This document shows, piece by piece, positions 1 through 9,143 of a stretch of 64,000 bases of DNA; positions within the stretch are counted from its first letter, which is position 1, and the number at the start of each line of letters is the position of its first letter. Below the pieces are notes generated by a model, which saw nothing but the letters and a program-made list of their open reading frames with translations, had not been told where the DNA came from and ran no database searches. This DNA comes from Streptomyces sp. A 4/2 (GTDB lineage: Bacteria > Actinomycetota > Actinomycetes > Streptomycetales > Streptomycetaceae). The translations under genes and the position numbers were made by a program. Where the stretch lies: positions 62,001 to 126,000 of the forward strand of contig NZ_CALNVW010000017.1 in NCBI RefSeq assembly GCF_940670765.1, in the 5' to 3' direction.

Positions 1-627
1 GTCGACGGCCTGGCCGCGGACGCGAGCTGGGCGGGGCTCCAGTACCCGGAGGCCGAGTTCCGTCAGGATGCGAAGGTCCTCGACGGGGTCGCGCTGATCG
101 GCACCGGAACGGTCGCCGACCGGATCTGGGCCCGCCCCGCAGTCACGGTCATCGGAATCGACTGCCCGCCCGTCGTGGGCGCCACTCCGTCGGTGCAGGC
201 GAGCGCACGGGCCCAGGTCAGCCTGCGGGTGCCGCCGGGCACCGACGCCGCGGAGGCGACCAAGCTGCTGACCGCGCACCTGGAGGCGCACACCCCGTGG
301 GGCGCGCGGGTCTCGGTGGAGCAGGTCGGCCAGGGGCAGCCGTTCCGCGCCGACACCAGCAGCCCCGCGTACACCTCGATGGCCGAGGCGATGCGAATCG
401 CGTACCCCGGCGAGGAGATGCAGTCCGCGGGCATGGGCGGCTCGATCCCGCTGTGCAACACACTGGCCACGCTCTATCCGGAGGCGGAGATCCTGCTGAT
501 CGGACTCAGCGAGCCGGAGGCGCAGATCCACGCCGTCAACGAGAGCGTGTCCCCCGAGGAGCTGGAGCGGCTCTCGGTCGCCGAGGCGCACTTCCTCGTC
601 AACTACGCCAGGTCCAAGCAGAGCTGA
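1..627 (+). CDS. M20-family dipeptidase, C-terminal part (5' end outside window)
   Basis: This is the C-terminal 208 residues of an M20 metallopeptidase; the reading frame is open from base 1, so the start lies to the left. It would hydrolyse dipeptides or short peptides in the cytoplasm with two bound zinc ions. The visible part holds the end of the dimerisation domain (RAQVSLRVPPGTD) and then the second catalytic-domain segment. The SAGMGGSIP turn and the late IHAVNESV motif supply the last metal-binding histidine and neighbouring residues. It ends in TGA, followed by a hairpin shared with the convergent Nudix gene. Substrate cannot be told from the sequence. Confidence 0.85.
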   Translation, partial: VDGLAADASWAGLQYPEAEFRQDAKVLDGVALIGTGTVADRIWARPAVTVIGIDCPPVVGATPSVQASARAQVSLRVPPGTDAAEATKLLTAHLEAHTPWGARVSVEQVGQGQPFRADTSSPAYTSMAEAMRIAYPGEEMQSAGMGGSIPLCNTLATLYPEAEILLIGLSEPEAQIHAVNESVSPEELERLSVAEAHFLVNYARSKQS

Positions 628-695
628 CCGCACGCCGCACGCCCGGACCGCCCGTCACCGGGCGGCGCTGCGCGGTAGCGGCCACGGCCCGCGCC

Positions 696-730
696 GGCTG
701 CGGCGGTCCCGTCACGGGGTCGCCGCAGCC
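696..730. terminator. Bidirectional hairpin between convergent genes
   Basis: A 10-bp perfect stem (GGCTGCGGCG at 696-705 with its complement at 721-730) has an inner CCCGT/ACGGG stem at 708-718. It lies between the dipeptidase stop and the end of the leftward Nudix gene. There is no clear U-tract, as is usual for Streptomyces terminators. Confidence 0.55.
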
Positions 731-742
731 GTACCGCAGGTG

Positions 743-1780
743 TCAGCCGACCGGGACACCGGCCTCCAGGTTCAGGACGACCGACCGCTCCCTGGCCCGC
801 AGGGCCCAGCGCAGCCGCTCGTACCTGACGGGCGGCAGCAGCTCCGCCGCGTCCTGCTCGCTGACGAACCGCCAGCCGCGCAGCTCGGAACCGGGCAGCA
901 GCAGCCGTTCCGCTTCGCCGCTGTCGAGGCGGCCACCGTCGAAGAGCAGCCGCAGGCCCCCGTATCCCGGGGGGTTCGGCGGCTCCCAGTCCACCACCAA
1001 CAGCGTGGGCACGCGGTCCAGTTGTATCCCTATCTCCTCGGCGACCTCGCGGATGCCCGCGCGGGCCGGGGCCTCACCGTTCTCCACCACTCCGCCGGGG
1101 AACTCCCAGCCGGGCTTGTACGTCGGGTCGACGAGCAGCACCCGGTCCTGCTCGTCGAAGAGCAGGACGCCCGCGGCGAGTGTCTCCGCGGTCGGCTCGG
1201 GGGTCTGGACGATCTCGCAGGCCCGCGCGGCCCCGGTACGGACCGCCTCGGCGATCTGCCGCGCGGTGTCGGCCGGGGTGAGGGCGCTGGTGTCGAGCGT
1301 ATGGGCGTCCGTGGTGAGCCAGCCGAGCGCCGTCCGGTAGGGCTCGATGTGTTCGTACGCCCACTGTCTTGTGCGCGCGCTGCCCTCGGGATCGTCCGGG
1401 AACTCCTCGCGGCCGGCGATCCGTTCGCGCAGGATCGTTTCCTCCGGTGCCAGGAGCACATGACAGACCGGGATGCGGCGGGAGGCCAGTCCTCCGAAGA
1501 TCTCGTCGCGGTACTCCTGTCTGAGCAGCGTCATCGGCACGACGAGCACCCCGCCCATCTCGGCGAGGAGCGCGGAGGCCGCGTCGACGACCATGCGCCG
1601 CCAGATCGGCAGGTCCTGGTAGTCGTTCACCTCGGCCAGCCTCTTCGGCGGCAGCAGCAACCGCAGCGCCCCGCCGAGTACTTCGGGGTCGTAGAAGGTG
1701 CTGTTCGGGATCAGATCGATCAGTTCTCGCGCGGCACTGGTCTTCCCCGCGCTGAACGCACCGTTGACCCAGACGATCAC
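743..1780 (-). CDS. P-loop kinase-like and Nudix hydrolase fusion protein
   Basis: A 345-residue two-domain protein. The N-terminal half is a P-loop NTPase with a Walker A (GAFSAGKTS) about ten residues after the start and resembles small-molecule kinases or phosphotransferases. The C-terminal half is a Nudix hydrolase with an intact box, G-x5-E-x7-REVAEEIGI (the stretch starting GGVVENGEAPA). Nudix enzymes cleave nucleoside-diphosphate-linked compounds. The GTG at 1780 is chosen because a GGGGGA ribosome site precedes it closely and the Walker A follows at once; an in-frame start at 1834 would add 18 unconserved residues. Neighbours give no pathway, and the substrate is unknown. Confidence 0.82.
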   Translation of the reverse strand: MIVWVNGAFSAGKTSAARELIDLIPNSTFYDPEVLGGALRLLLPPKRLAEVNDYQDLPIWRRMVVDAASALLAEMGGVLVVPMTLLRQEYRDEIFGGLASRRIPVCHVLLAPEETILRERIAGREEFPDDPEGSARTRQWAYEHIEPYRTALGWLTTDAHTLDTSALTPADTARQIAEAVRTGAARACEIVQTPEPTAETLAAGVLLFDEQDRVLLVDPTYKPGWEFPGGVVENGEAPARAGIREVAEEIGIQLDRVPTLLVVDWEPPNPPGYGGLRLLFDGGRLDSGEAERLLLPGSELRGWRFVSEQDAAELLPPVRYERLRWALRARERSVVLNLEAGVPVG

Positions 1781-2109
1781 GGTTCCCCCTCTTCCCTCAG
1801 ACCTGTCCGGCAGATCATGGCCGGGGCACGGCACCTCGCCGCGTTGCCCCGACGCCGCGCCCTGTCCGACCCCGATCCGCCGGACAGGCCCTGGCCTTCA
1901 GTGGCTTGCCCGCAACACCCTGCCACGGAAACCCCGTTGTGCGGCATGGTGCTCGTCACCCTCGTCGTCCCTCGGGATACTCACAGGTATCGCCCATGAA
2001 CCCGCGTGCTGACATCGGGGAAGAACGGCGGAGCGGATCGGGCCCGGCGTATCCGTCGGCCCGCGGGCAGGTGGATGCGCCGGGCCGACGGATCGTGCCG
2101 GGTCAGGTG
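1781..2109. other. Intergenic region, no gene seen
   Basis: This 329-base stretch lies upstream of the leftward Nudix gene and downstream of the leftward FG-GAP gene. Frames crossing it are low-complexity shadows. The only structure noted is the hairpin at 2051-2093. No convincing promoter for the Nudix gene was picked out. Confidence 0.5.
2051..2093 (-). terminator. Hairpin downstream of FG-GAP gene
   Basis: The 13-bp perfect stem ATCCGTCGGCCCG (2051-2063) pairs with 2081-2093 across a 17-base loop. It sits just past the stop of the leftward FG-GAP gene, where a terminator is expected. Confidence 0.55.
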
Positions 2110-3588
2110 TCAGCGGTTGAAGGACGACCCGAGCCGCGCGTTCGCCGGGTCGGTGCCGAGCGTGCCGCTGCCGAAGGTCATCGAGCCGGTGCCCGTCGTG
2201 CCGTCGGCGGTGCCCGGCAGCGCCCAGACGGATCCCGCGTTCTCGTTCTCACCGGGGGCGCCGACGATCAGCTCGGCCCGGCCGTCGGAATCGGCGTCCG
2301 CCAGCGAGGTCGCCCCGCCGAACTCGTCCTTCGGTTCGGCGACCCCCTCGATGCCCGGGGTGTCCTGGTGGAACGCCTTGGAACCGGTGGCGGTGGGGCC
2401 GGTGGCGCTGCCCCGCAGCACGATCACCTGCCCCGCCCGCGCCTTGGTGCCGAGGGCCTCGCCGGGAACACCGACCACGATGTCGCCGTACCCGTCGCCG
2501 TTCGTGTCACCGACGGAGACCGCGGCTCCGAAGCCGTCGCCCACCTCCGACGCCCCGGGGACGCCCGGGGAGTCCTGGCTGAAGGCCTTCGCCCCGTCGC
2601 CCTGCGGCCCGGTCGAGCCACCCGGGATGTACATGATCATGCCGCCCTTGGCGAGGGGCAGATCGACATCGCTGTCGTACCCCTCGACCGGGCGGCCGAC
2701 AACGATGTCGGCGAATCCGTCGTGGTTCACGTCCCCGGTGGTGACGTGTTCGCCGCCCTGGACGCGGCCCCCCTTGGAGTTGGTGACGGTCGTGGCGGCG
2801 GCGAACCCGTCGGGCGTACCGCGCAGGAAGCGCACCCGCCGGGCGTCGTACTCGTCACCGTCGTTGACCGTACCGACGAGGTCGGTGATGCCGTCGCCGG
2901 TGATGTCTCCCGCGGCGATGTCCAGGTACCGGGTGTCGTCCATGTCCCGGACGACCGTCGTGCCGTGTGCGGAGCCGTCGCGCCCGAACGGCCCGGAGAG
3001 CAGCCGCAGATGCATCCCGCTCGCGGTGGTCACCACGTCCTGGCTGCCGTCACCGTTGAAGTCCCCGACGGCGAGCTTGTCGCCGATGCCTCCGGTGTCG
3101 GTCTCCCCCTTGGCGATCACCGCACCGCCGGAGAGGCCCGTGGGGCTCCCCCAGAGCACGGTGAGCGTGCCGAGCTTGCCGACGCCCGCGTCCTCCCCCG
3201 AGGCCCCGACGACGAGATCGGTGTAGCCGTCGCCGTCGAGGTCGGCGGAGGCGAGTGCGCTGCCGAACGCGTCGGCGGACTCGGCGGAGTCGGGCACGCC
3301 CTCGGAGTTCTGGGTGATGACCTGCCTGGAGGCCCGGTTCACACCGGACTTGGAGCCGTACATCGCCCCGACGTAACCGGCGCCCTTCTTCCCGTCGACC
3401 GTGGCGGACGGCGCCGCGAAGGCGACATCGGCATAGCCGTCGCCGTTGAAGTCCGCCTTCTCGACCGCCGCGACGGCGCCGGCGGTCGTGGCGGACGGGG
3501 ATCCGGCTCGGGCCGCCGGTGCGACGACGACGGCGGACACGACGGCGACGGCGAGGGCCACACCAGTACCCAGGGTTCGGGAAGACAC
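2110..3588 (-). CDS. Secreted FG-GAP repeat (integrin-alpha-like) beta-propeller protein
   Basis: A 492-residue exported protein. The first 28 residues are a signal peptide with a hydrophobic core ending in PAARA. The rest carries about seven FG-GAP units, each with a calcium-binding loop such as FNGDGYADV, LDGDGYTDL, VNHDGFADI and TNGDGYGDI, consistent with a seven-bladed propeller. Such proteins usually bind carbohydrate or surfaces rather than catalyse; no active site is apparent. GTG start at 3588 with GGAG upstream. It lies just downstream of a sugar ABC transporter in the same orientation and may be read from the same transcript, which suggests a role in extracellular glycan use, but this is inference. 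Confidence 0.85.
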   Translation of the reverse strand: MSSRTLGTGVALAVAVVSAVVVAPAARAGSPSATTAGAVAAVEKADFNGDGYADVAFAAPSATVDGKKGAGYVGAMYGSKSGVNRASRQVITQNSEGVPDSAESADAFGSALASADLDGDGYTDLVVGASGEDAGVGKLGTLTVLWGSPTGLSGGAVIAKGETDTGGIGDKLAVGDFNGDGSQDVVTTASGMHLRLLSGPFGRDGSAHGTTVVRDMDDTRYLDIAAGDITGDGITDLVGTVNDGDEYDARRVRFLRGTPDGFAAATTVTNSKGGRVQGGEHVTTGDVNHDGFADIVVGRPVEGYDSDVDLPLAKGGMIMYIPGGSTGPQGDGAKAFSQDSPGVPGASEVGDGFGAAVSVGDTNGDGYGDIVVGVPGEALGTKARAGQVIVLRGSATGPTATGSKAFHQDTPGIEGVAEPKDEFGGATSLADADSDGRAELIVGAPGENENAGSVWALPGTADGTTGTGSMTFGSGTLGTDPANARLGSSFNR

Positions 3589-3699
3589 ACGAGCTCCGCT
3601 CTTTCAGATGGTTGCTTCACCTCCCCTGACACGCGTGAGCGCGGAATGGTTGCACAGGCAATGGGGCGGGCAGAAGCGCAAACCCACCGACTTCGTCCG

Positions 3700-4617
3700 T
3701 CACTTGGTCGAACCGAGCGTCAGTCCCGCGATGAAGTGCTTCTGCAACAGCAGGAACACCACCAGCGTGGGGAGCGCGACGATCACCGATCCCGCGGCGA
3801 GCAGGTTGTAGTCGGTGAAGAACTGACCGCGGAGGTTGTTCAGCGCCGAGGTGATGGGCAGCTTGTCCCCGTCGGACATGAAGACCAGGGCCCACAGGAA
3901 GTCGTTGTACATCCAGGTGAATTCGAGGGTGGCGAGCGCGGCGATGGCCGGGCGGCACAGGGGCAGCGTGATCCGCCAGAACTGGGTCCAGACGCCAGCC
4001 CCGTCGACGATCGCGGCTTCCAGGATCTCCTCGGGCAGGGTCCGCATGAAGTTCGCGAGGACGAAGACGCAGAAGCCGATCTGGAATCCGACCTGTACCA
4101 GGACGACGGCCCAGTAGGAGTCGAACATCGTCATCGAGTCGGACATCCAGTACGGCAGCGGGATGCGGTTGAAGACGACGTACAGCGGGGTGACGATGAC
4201 CTGTTGCGGCAGCAGGTTGCCCGCGGTGAAGAGCATCAGCAGCACGATGCCGCCGCGCAGCCGGATCCGGGAGACGGCGAAGGCGACGAAGGACGCGAGG
4301 AACAGCGTGACGATGACGCCGGGCACCGCGATGATCAGGGTGTTGACGAAGTACTTCGTCATCCCCGAGTCGCTGAACGCCTGTTTGTAGTAGTGGAAGG
4401 AGAGGTGCTTCGGCAGCGAGAAGTACCCGTACTTGGACGTCTCGTCGTACGGCCTGAGCGAGGCGTAGACCGCGAGCAGCAGAGGCGCGAGGAACGCGAT
4501 CGAGACGCCCATCAGGAAGACGTGTACGCCGATCCGGCCCGGACGCGTCCCCCGCCGGCGGGCGGTGGGCACGGACGCCGGGGCCACGGCGCGGGGCGGG
4601 GCGGTGCCTACGGTCAT
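3700..4617 (-). CDS. Carbohydrate ABC transporter permease (MalG type)
   Basis: A 305-residue inner-membrane permease of the MalG/CUT1 class. After a short cytoplasmic N-terminus there are six predicted membrane segments. The cytoplasmic EAA loop reads EEILEAAIVDGAGVWTQF and would contact the ATPase. The ATG at 4615-4617 overlaps the stop of the preceding permease gene by four bases (ATGA), indicating translational coupling. It is the third gene of a binding protein, MalF-type, MalG-type operon. No ATPase gene is nearby; in Streptomyces such importers commonly share the MsiK ATPase (family knowledge). Adjacent alpha-galactosidase suggests galactosides as substrate. Confidence 0.9.
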   Translation of the reverse strand: MTVGTAPPRAVAPASVPTARRRGTRPGRIGVHVFLMGVSIAFLAPLLLAVYASLRPYDETSKYGYFSLPKHLSFHYYKQAFSDSGMTKYFVNTLIIAVPGVIVTLFLASFVAFAVSRIRLRGGIVLLMLFTAGNLLPQQVIVTPLYVVFNRIPLPYWMSDSMTMFDSYWAVVLVQVGFQIGFCVFVLANFMRTLPEEILEAAIVDGAGVWTQFWRITLPLCRPAIAALATLEFTWMYNDFLWALVFMSDGDKLPITSALNNLRGQFFTDYNLLAAGSVIVALPTLVVFLLLQKHFIAGLTLGSTK

Positions 4618-5528
4618 CGGGACTTCTCTCCTCGGATCTCCTGCACCAGATACGTCACGACGAAGCCCATGGAGACCGCCAGCAGCACCACGGCGATCGC
4701 GGAGCCGAAGCCGATTCTGCTGGCTTCGCCGATGATGTTGTCGGTGACGAGCACCGAGAGCACTTCCAGGCCGTTGCGGCCGTGGTTCACCGCGTAGACG
4801 ATGTCGAAGGCGCGCAGCGACTCGATGACGGTGATGACGCCGACGATCACATTGACCGGCCGCAGGGTCGGGAAGACGATCCTGAAGAAGGTCTGCGCCT
4901 CGCTCGCGCCGTCGATGGACGCCGCTTCCTTGAGCGAGGGATCGACGGCCTTGAGTCCGGCCAGGTAGAGGATCATCACGTAGCCGGTGTGCCGCCAGGC
5001 CGCCGCCAGCAGGATCATCCAGATGTTGAGGTTCGGATCGCCGAGCCAGTCGGTGGGATTCTTCGTGTTCCCGAGCACGGCGTTGAGTACGCCCTGGTCG
5101 CGGGAGAAGATCAGCTGGGCGATGAAGCCCACCACGGCGAGCGAGAGCACCACCGGCATGTACAGGGTCGACTGGTAGAAGCGGCTGAACCGCACGCCCC
5201 TGTCGATGAGTACGGCGAGCAGCAGGCCGAACGGCACGGCAACGAGCCCGAGGAAGGCGAGCCACAGCAGGTTGTGCCGCACGGCGGGCCAGAACGGCGG
5301 GTAGTTGGTGAAGAGGTTCGAGTAGTTCTGCGTCCCCACCCACTTGATGGATCCGATGCCGTCCCAGCTGGTGAAGGAGAGCACCACCGAAGCGAGGGTC
5401 GGCCCCCACACGATGGCGACGTCGAGCAGGACGGGTATGCCCAGCAGCACCCCGAGGACGACGAGGTCGCGCCTGGTGAAACGGCGGCGGCCTCGTCGTC
5501 CGGAGCGCCGCGCGGTGTTGAGCGCCAC
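4614..5528 (-). CDS. Carbohydrate ABC transporter permease (MalF type)
   Basis: A 304-residue permease that would pair with the MalG-type protein to form the channel of a CUT1 sugar importer. It has six predicted membrane segments and an EAA loop reading KEAASIDGASEAQTF. A basic N-terminus (RRSGRRGRRRFTRRD) precedes the first helix. The gene begins 23 bases after the stop of the solute-binding lipoprotein gene and overlaps the next permease by four bases, so the three form one operon. Confidence 0.9.
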   Translation of the reverse strand: MALNTARRSGRRGRRRFTRRDLVVLGVLLGIPVLLDVAIVWGPTLASVVLSFTSWDGIGSIKWVGTQNYSNLFTNYPPFWPAVRHNLLWLAFLGLVAVPFGLLLAVLIDRGVRFSRFYQSTLYMPVVLSLAVVGFIAQLIFSRDQGVLNAVLGNTKNPTDWLGDPNLNIWMILLAAAWRHTGYVMILYLAGLKAVDPSLKEAASIDGASEAQTFFRIVFPTLRPVNVIVGVITVIESLRAFDIVYAVNHGRNGLEVLSVLVTDNIIGEASRIGFGSAIAVVLLAVSMGFVVTYLVQEIRGEKSR

Positions 5529-5551
5529 GGGTCTTTACTCCAGGGGGCTGA

Positions 5552-6901
5552 TCACTCGGAAGCGAAGATGGACTTCTTCTGACGCTCGATGTCGTTGCAC
5601 AGGCCGTCGACATCGTTCGGGCTGGAGATGAACTTCTGGATGGCCGGGATCATCACCGTCGAGGCGAAGTCGGGGCGGGTGTCACGGTCCATGAACTGCG
5701 AGATCTGCTTGGCACCGGCGATCAGTTCGGCGGACTTCTTCTGCAGCGGGGTGTACTTCGAGAGGTCCGCCCCGCTGTTGACCGCGATGTTGTTGGGGTC
5801 ACCGGCGAGGTAGACGTCCTCGGCCTTCGGCGTGGCCAGCCACCTGAGCAGGTCCTTCGCGCTCTCCATGGACTTCTTGTTCTTGAGTTCCTTGGACTTC
5901 TTCGCCAGCAGGAATCCGTCGATGGGTGCCTCGACGGCGTCCTGTCCGTGCTCCGGGTTGATCTCGGGGAACGCGAAGAAGTCGATGTCGGGGCGCTCGT
6001 TCGCCGGGAACTGCTGGCCCGGGTGCGGCATCCCGAGGACCACCATGCCGATCTCGCGCTTCTGCAGGCTCTGTGCCGCCTCCTGCCACGTACGGCCGTT
6101 GGCGCCCTTCTGGCAGTACGGCAGGAGACGCCGCCAGGTGTCGAAGACGTCCTTGACCCGCTTGTCGGTCCACGCCTCCTCCCCGGCCATCAGGGACTTG
6201 TGGAAGTCGTAGCCGTTGGTCCGCATGTTGAGGTAGTCGAAGGTGCCCATCGCGGGCCACCCGTCCTTGTCGCAGAAGCCGATGGGGTCCAGCTTGTCCT
6301 TCTGCATCTGCTTGGCGAGCGCGACGTACTCGTCGAGTGTCTTCGGCGCCTCGTAGCCGTACTTGGTGAAGAGGCTCTTCCGATGGAAGACCGCCCACGG
6401 GTAGTAGTAGTACGGCGTGAAGTACTGCTTGCCGTCCGCTCCCGTCGACTGGGCCTTCAGCGCGGGGGTGAAGCCCTTGTACTCCTGCCAGAGGTCGCTG
6501 ATGTCGTACAGCAGGCCCTTCTTGGCGAAGTACTGCATCCGGTTTCCGGCGAACCACATGAAGACTTCGTCCGGATCGCTCTGCAGATACCGGTTGATGT
6601 TCTCCTGGAAGCTGTTGTGGTCAACCGTGTTGACCTTGATCTTCCGGCCGTCCTTGGACTGCTTCTCGTACGCGGCGAAGGCGTCGGCAAATGCTTTCTT
6701 CGGCACCGCGTCCGAGGAATTCGACCCCAGCTTGATGGTCTTGGAGTCTCCTCCGGGGCCGCTGCTGCAGGCCGTGAGGAGCGAAGGCAGCGCCACGGCG
6801 CCGGCACCGGCCGCCGCGCCACGCAGAAGGCCCCGCCGGGACATCCGATGTCCAGCCACACTCCCAGGCACGACTGAACCGTTGTACGAAGACTGCGCCA
6901 T
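5552..6901 (-). CDS. Sugar ABC transporter solute-binding lipoprotein
   Basis: A 449-residue family 1 extracellular binding protein. The N-terminus has a twin-arginine-like SRRGLLRG, a hydrophobic stretch and a lipobox LLTAC, so the mature protein would be lipid-anchored at Cys45 on the outer membrane face. The rest has the FAGNRMQYF and WAVFHRKSLF-type segments of oligosaccharide-binding proteins. ATG at 6901 follows GGAGGAGGGGGA; an upstream in-frame start at 7003 lacks a ribosome site, and Met20 is a weaker alternative. First gene of the leftward transporter operon, divergent from the alpha-galactosidase, so an alpha-galactoside ligand is likely but unproved. Confidence 0.88.
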   Translation of the reverse strand: MAQSSYNGSVVPGSVAGHRMSRRGLLRGAAAGAGAVALPSLLTACSSGPGGDSKTIKLGSNSSDAVPKKAFADAFAAYEKQSKDGRKIKVNTVDHNSFQENINRYLQSDPDEVFMWFAGNRMQYFAKKGLLYDISDLWQEYKGFTPALKAQSTGADGKQYFTPYYYYPWAVFHRKSLFTKYGYEAPKTLDEYVALAKQMQKDKLDPIGFCDKDGWPAMGTFDYLNMRTNGYDFHKSLMAGEEAWTDKRVKDVFDTWRRLLPYCQKGANGRTWQEAAQSLQKREIGMVVLGMPHPGQQFPANERPDIDFFAFPEINPEHGQDAVEAPIDGFLLAKKSKELKNKKSMESAKDLLRWLATPKAEDVYLAGDPNNIAVNSGADLSKYTPLQKKSAELIAGAKQISQFMDRDTRPDFASTVMIPAIQKFISSPNDVDGLCNDIERQKKSIFASE

Positions 6902-6950
6902 GTCCCCCTCCTCCAGGGTGAAACTCAACACAAACGAACGCGAGGATTGG

Positions 6951-6979
6951 ATCTCACCCTCAACTGACGTGCCAGTCAA
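6951..6979 (-). promoter_or_regulatory. Candidate promoter of the sugar-transport operon
   Basis: On the minus strand TTGACT (6974-6979) is followed after 17 bases by TGAGAT (6951-6956), about 50 bases before the binding-protein ATG. The -35 overlaps an inverted repeat TGAC-N6-GTCA (6965-6978) that could be an operator. Called by eye from spacing and consensus only. Confidence 0.4.
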
Positions 6980-7012
6980 GGGTTTTAGCGAGATATCGAA
7001 CAACCGTTACCG

Positions 7013-7032
7013 CGACTCTTCCAACAGAGTCG
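7013..7032. promoter_or_regulatory. Inverted repeat in the transporter/alpha-galactosidase divergent region
   Basis: CGACTC (7013-7018) and GAGTCG (7027-7032) form a perfect 6-8-6 inverted repeat about 80 bases upstream of the alpha-galactosidase start. The octamer TCGAACAA occurs in direct orientation at 6996 and 7030. Either could be a regulator site for this divergent pair. It does not match the palindrome next to the LacI gene. Confidence 0.3.
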
Positions 7033-7112
7033 AACAAGCCCTACCGTAAACGCTCGTCACTGACACGTACATGCAGACATCCGATCACGGGAACGTACGG
7101 AGGAACGTATCG

Positions 7113-9143
7113 ATGCGTCACCTTCCAGCCCGCACCACCACCGGAACCCGCCGAAGAGTCCTCGGAGCACTGGTCACAGCCCTGCTGTGTGCCGGCGGGG
7201 TAGCCTCCCCGGCCGTCGCGAGCACCGCGCCGGACAGTGTGTCCCCGCATCTCGGCAACGGTCTCGCACTGACACCTCCGATGGGCTTCAACAACTGGAA
7301 CTCCACCGGCTGCAGCGCCGACTTCAACGAGACGATGGTGAAGGGCATCGCCGACATCTTCGTCGACAAGGGACTCAAGGCGGCCGGCTACCAGTACGTC
7401 AACCTCGACGACTGCTGGGCGAAGCCGCAGCGGGACGCCGACGGCAAGTTGGTCCCCGATCCCGTGCGATTTCCCAACGGGATCAAGGCAGTTGCCGACT
7501 ACGTCCACTCCAAGGGCCTGAAGCTCGGCATCTATACGAGCGCCGGCACCAAGACGTGCGACAGCGTGGGGCTGCCCGGAGCGCTCGGCCACGAGTACAG
7601 CGACGCCCAGCAGTTCGCCGACTGGGGCGTCGACTACCTCAAGTACGACAACTGCAACAACCTGGGCATCGACGCGGTGCAGCGCTACAAGACGATGCGT
7701 GACGCGCTCGCGGCGACCGGCCGCCCGATCGTCTACAGCATCTGCGAATGGGGCTCCAACAAGCCCTGGGAGTGGGCCGGGGACGTCGGGAACCTGTGGC
7801 GCACCACCGGTGACATCAGCGACAGCTGGTCGTCCATGCTGTCGATCCTCAAGCAGAACCTGCCGCTCGACGCGGCGGCCGGCCCCGGGCACTGGAACGA
7901 CCCGGACATGCTGGAGGTCGGCAACGGCGGTATGACCGACACCGAGTACCGCACGCACTTCTCGATGTGGTCGATCATGGCGTCGCCGCTGCTCATCGGC
8001 ACCGACCTGCGCAAGGCATCGGCCGAGACGTACGACATCGTGACCAACAAGGAAGTCATCGCCGTCGACCAGGACCCGCTCGGCAAGCAGGGCAAGGTGC
8101 TGTCCTCCGAGGGCGGTCGCTGGGTGGTCGCGAAGGAGATGGCGGACGGCAGCCGCGCCGTCGCGCTCTTCAACGAGAGCGACAGTCCGCAGCGCGTCTC
8201 CACCACGGCGAGCGCGGTCGGGCTGCCCGAGGCGTCCGGGTACACCGAGCGCGATCTCTGGCAGCACAAGACCTACAACACGGCGGGCAGCCTCTCGGCG
8301 ACCGTCCCGGCGCACGGCACGGTGCTGCTGCGCGTCGCACAGGACCCCAAGTGGGCCGCGTACCCGTCGGCCGTCGAGTCGGGCATCAGCGGCTCCCTGC
8401 TCGTCCAGGCGGGCAAGGCGAGCACGTTGACCACCACGGTCACCGACCAGGGCCGTACCCCGGCGCTCCAGGCGGGCGCCTCGCTCTCCGCTCCGGCCGG
8501 CTGGGGTGTGAAGGCCCTCTCCAAGGCCACGGCGGCATCCGTGCCGACCGGGGAGTCCCTGCGGACCTCCTGGCGGCTCACGCCGCCCGCAGGGGCCGCC
8601 ACGGGCTCGTACGACCTGAAGCTGACCTCGACGTACCGCTCCCTCACCGGGGCACGCGTCACGACCGAGCTGCCCGTCCAGGCCCATGTCGTCGTGGCGC
8701 CGCCGTCGGGGAGTTCGTATCTCAGCGATCTGCCCGCGGTGTCGTCCAGCAACGGCTGGGGCCCGGTGGAGAAGGACACCAGCAACGGTGAGACCAAAGC
8801 GGGCGACGGCAGCCCGATCACCATCAACGGGATCGTCTACGCCAAGGGCCTCGGGGTGCACGCGCCGAGCGCTGTCGAGTACTACGCCGGCGGCGCCTGC
8901 TCCAAGGTGAGCGCCCAGGTGGGTGTCGACGACGAGACGGGGATCAAGGGCACGGTCACCTTCGAGATCTGGGCGGACGGCACGAAGGTGGCGTCGACCG
9001 GCGTCCTCACCAACGTCGACTTCGCGCACTCGATCTCGGCCGACGTGAGCGGTGCGCAGGTGGTACGTCTGGTGGTCACCGACGCCGGGGACGGGAACGA
9101 CTCCGACCACGCCGACTGGGCGGACGCGAAGCTCAGCTGCTGA
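7113..9143 (+). CDS. Secreted alpha-galactosidase (GH27) with NPCBM domain
   Basis: A 676-residue exported enzyme that removes terminal alpha-galactosyl residues. Residues 1 to about 37 are a signal peptide ending near SPAVAS. The GH27 barrel starts at LTPPMGFNNWNS; the predicted nucleophile is Asp179 in YLKYDNC and the acid/base is Asp234 in TTGDISD. A beta-sandwich domain follows the barrel. The last roughly 145 residues are an NPCBM-type carbohydrate-binding module (YAKGLGVHAPS, FEIWADGTKV). ATG at 7113 is preferred over 7071 because GGAGGAA lies seven bases upstream. It diverges from the sugar transporter and ends 11 bases inside the convergent ROK gene. Confidence 0.92.
   Translation: MRHLPARTTTGTRRRVLGALVTALLCAGGVASPAVASTAPDSVSPHLGNGLALTPPMGFNNWNSTGCSADFNETMVKGIADIFVDKGLKAAGYQYVNLDDCWAKPQRDADGKLVPDPVRFPNGIKAVADYVHSKGLKLGIYTSAGTKTCDSVGLPGALGHEYSDAQQFADWGVDYLKYDNCNNLGIDAVQRYKTMRDALAATGRPIVYSICEWGSNKPWEWAGDVGNLWRTTGDISDSWSSMLSILKQNLPLDAAAGPGHWNDPDMLEVGNGGMTDTEYRTHFSMWSIMASPLLIGTDLRKASAETYDIVTNKEVIAVDQDPLGKQGKVLSSEGGRWVVAKEMADGSRAVALFNESDSPQRVSTTASAVGLPEASGYTERDLWQHKTYNTAGSLSATVPAHGTVLLRVAQDPKWAAYPSAVESGISGSLLVQAGKASTLTTTVTDQGRTPALQAGASLSAPAGWGVKALSKATAASVPTGESLRTSWRLTPPAGAATGSYDLKLTSTYRSLTGARVTTELPVQAHVVVAPPSGSSYLSDLPAVSSSNGWGPVEKDTSNGETKAGDGSPITINGIVYAKGLGVHAPSAVEYYAGGACSKVSAQVGVDDETGIKGTVTFEIWADGTKVASTGVLTNVDFAHSISADVSGAQVVRLVVTDAGDGNDSDHADWADAKLSC

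Noticed and set aside
1906..4797. A 963-codon rightward open frame
   Set aside because: It runs antisense to a clear FG-GAP protein and sugar permeases. Its composition is Arg/Gly/Asp-rich without domains, as expected from a shadow of high-GC third positions.
3700..5613. A 637-codon frame spanning both permeases
   Set aside because: The upstream half is an off-frame shadow of the MalF-type gene. The MalG-type gene starts at 4617.
6990..7010. A second LacI operator near ACAACCGTTACC
   Set aside because: Only the central bases are symmetric; the arms do not match the palindrome at 10156-10167.
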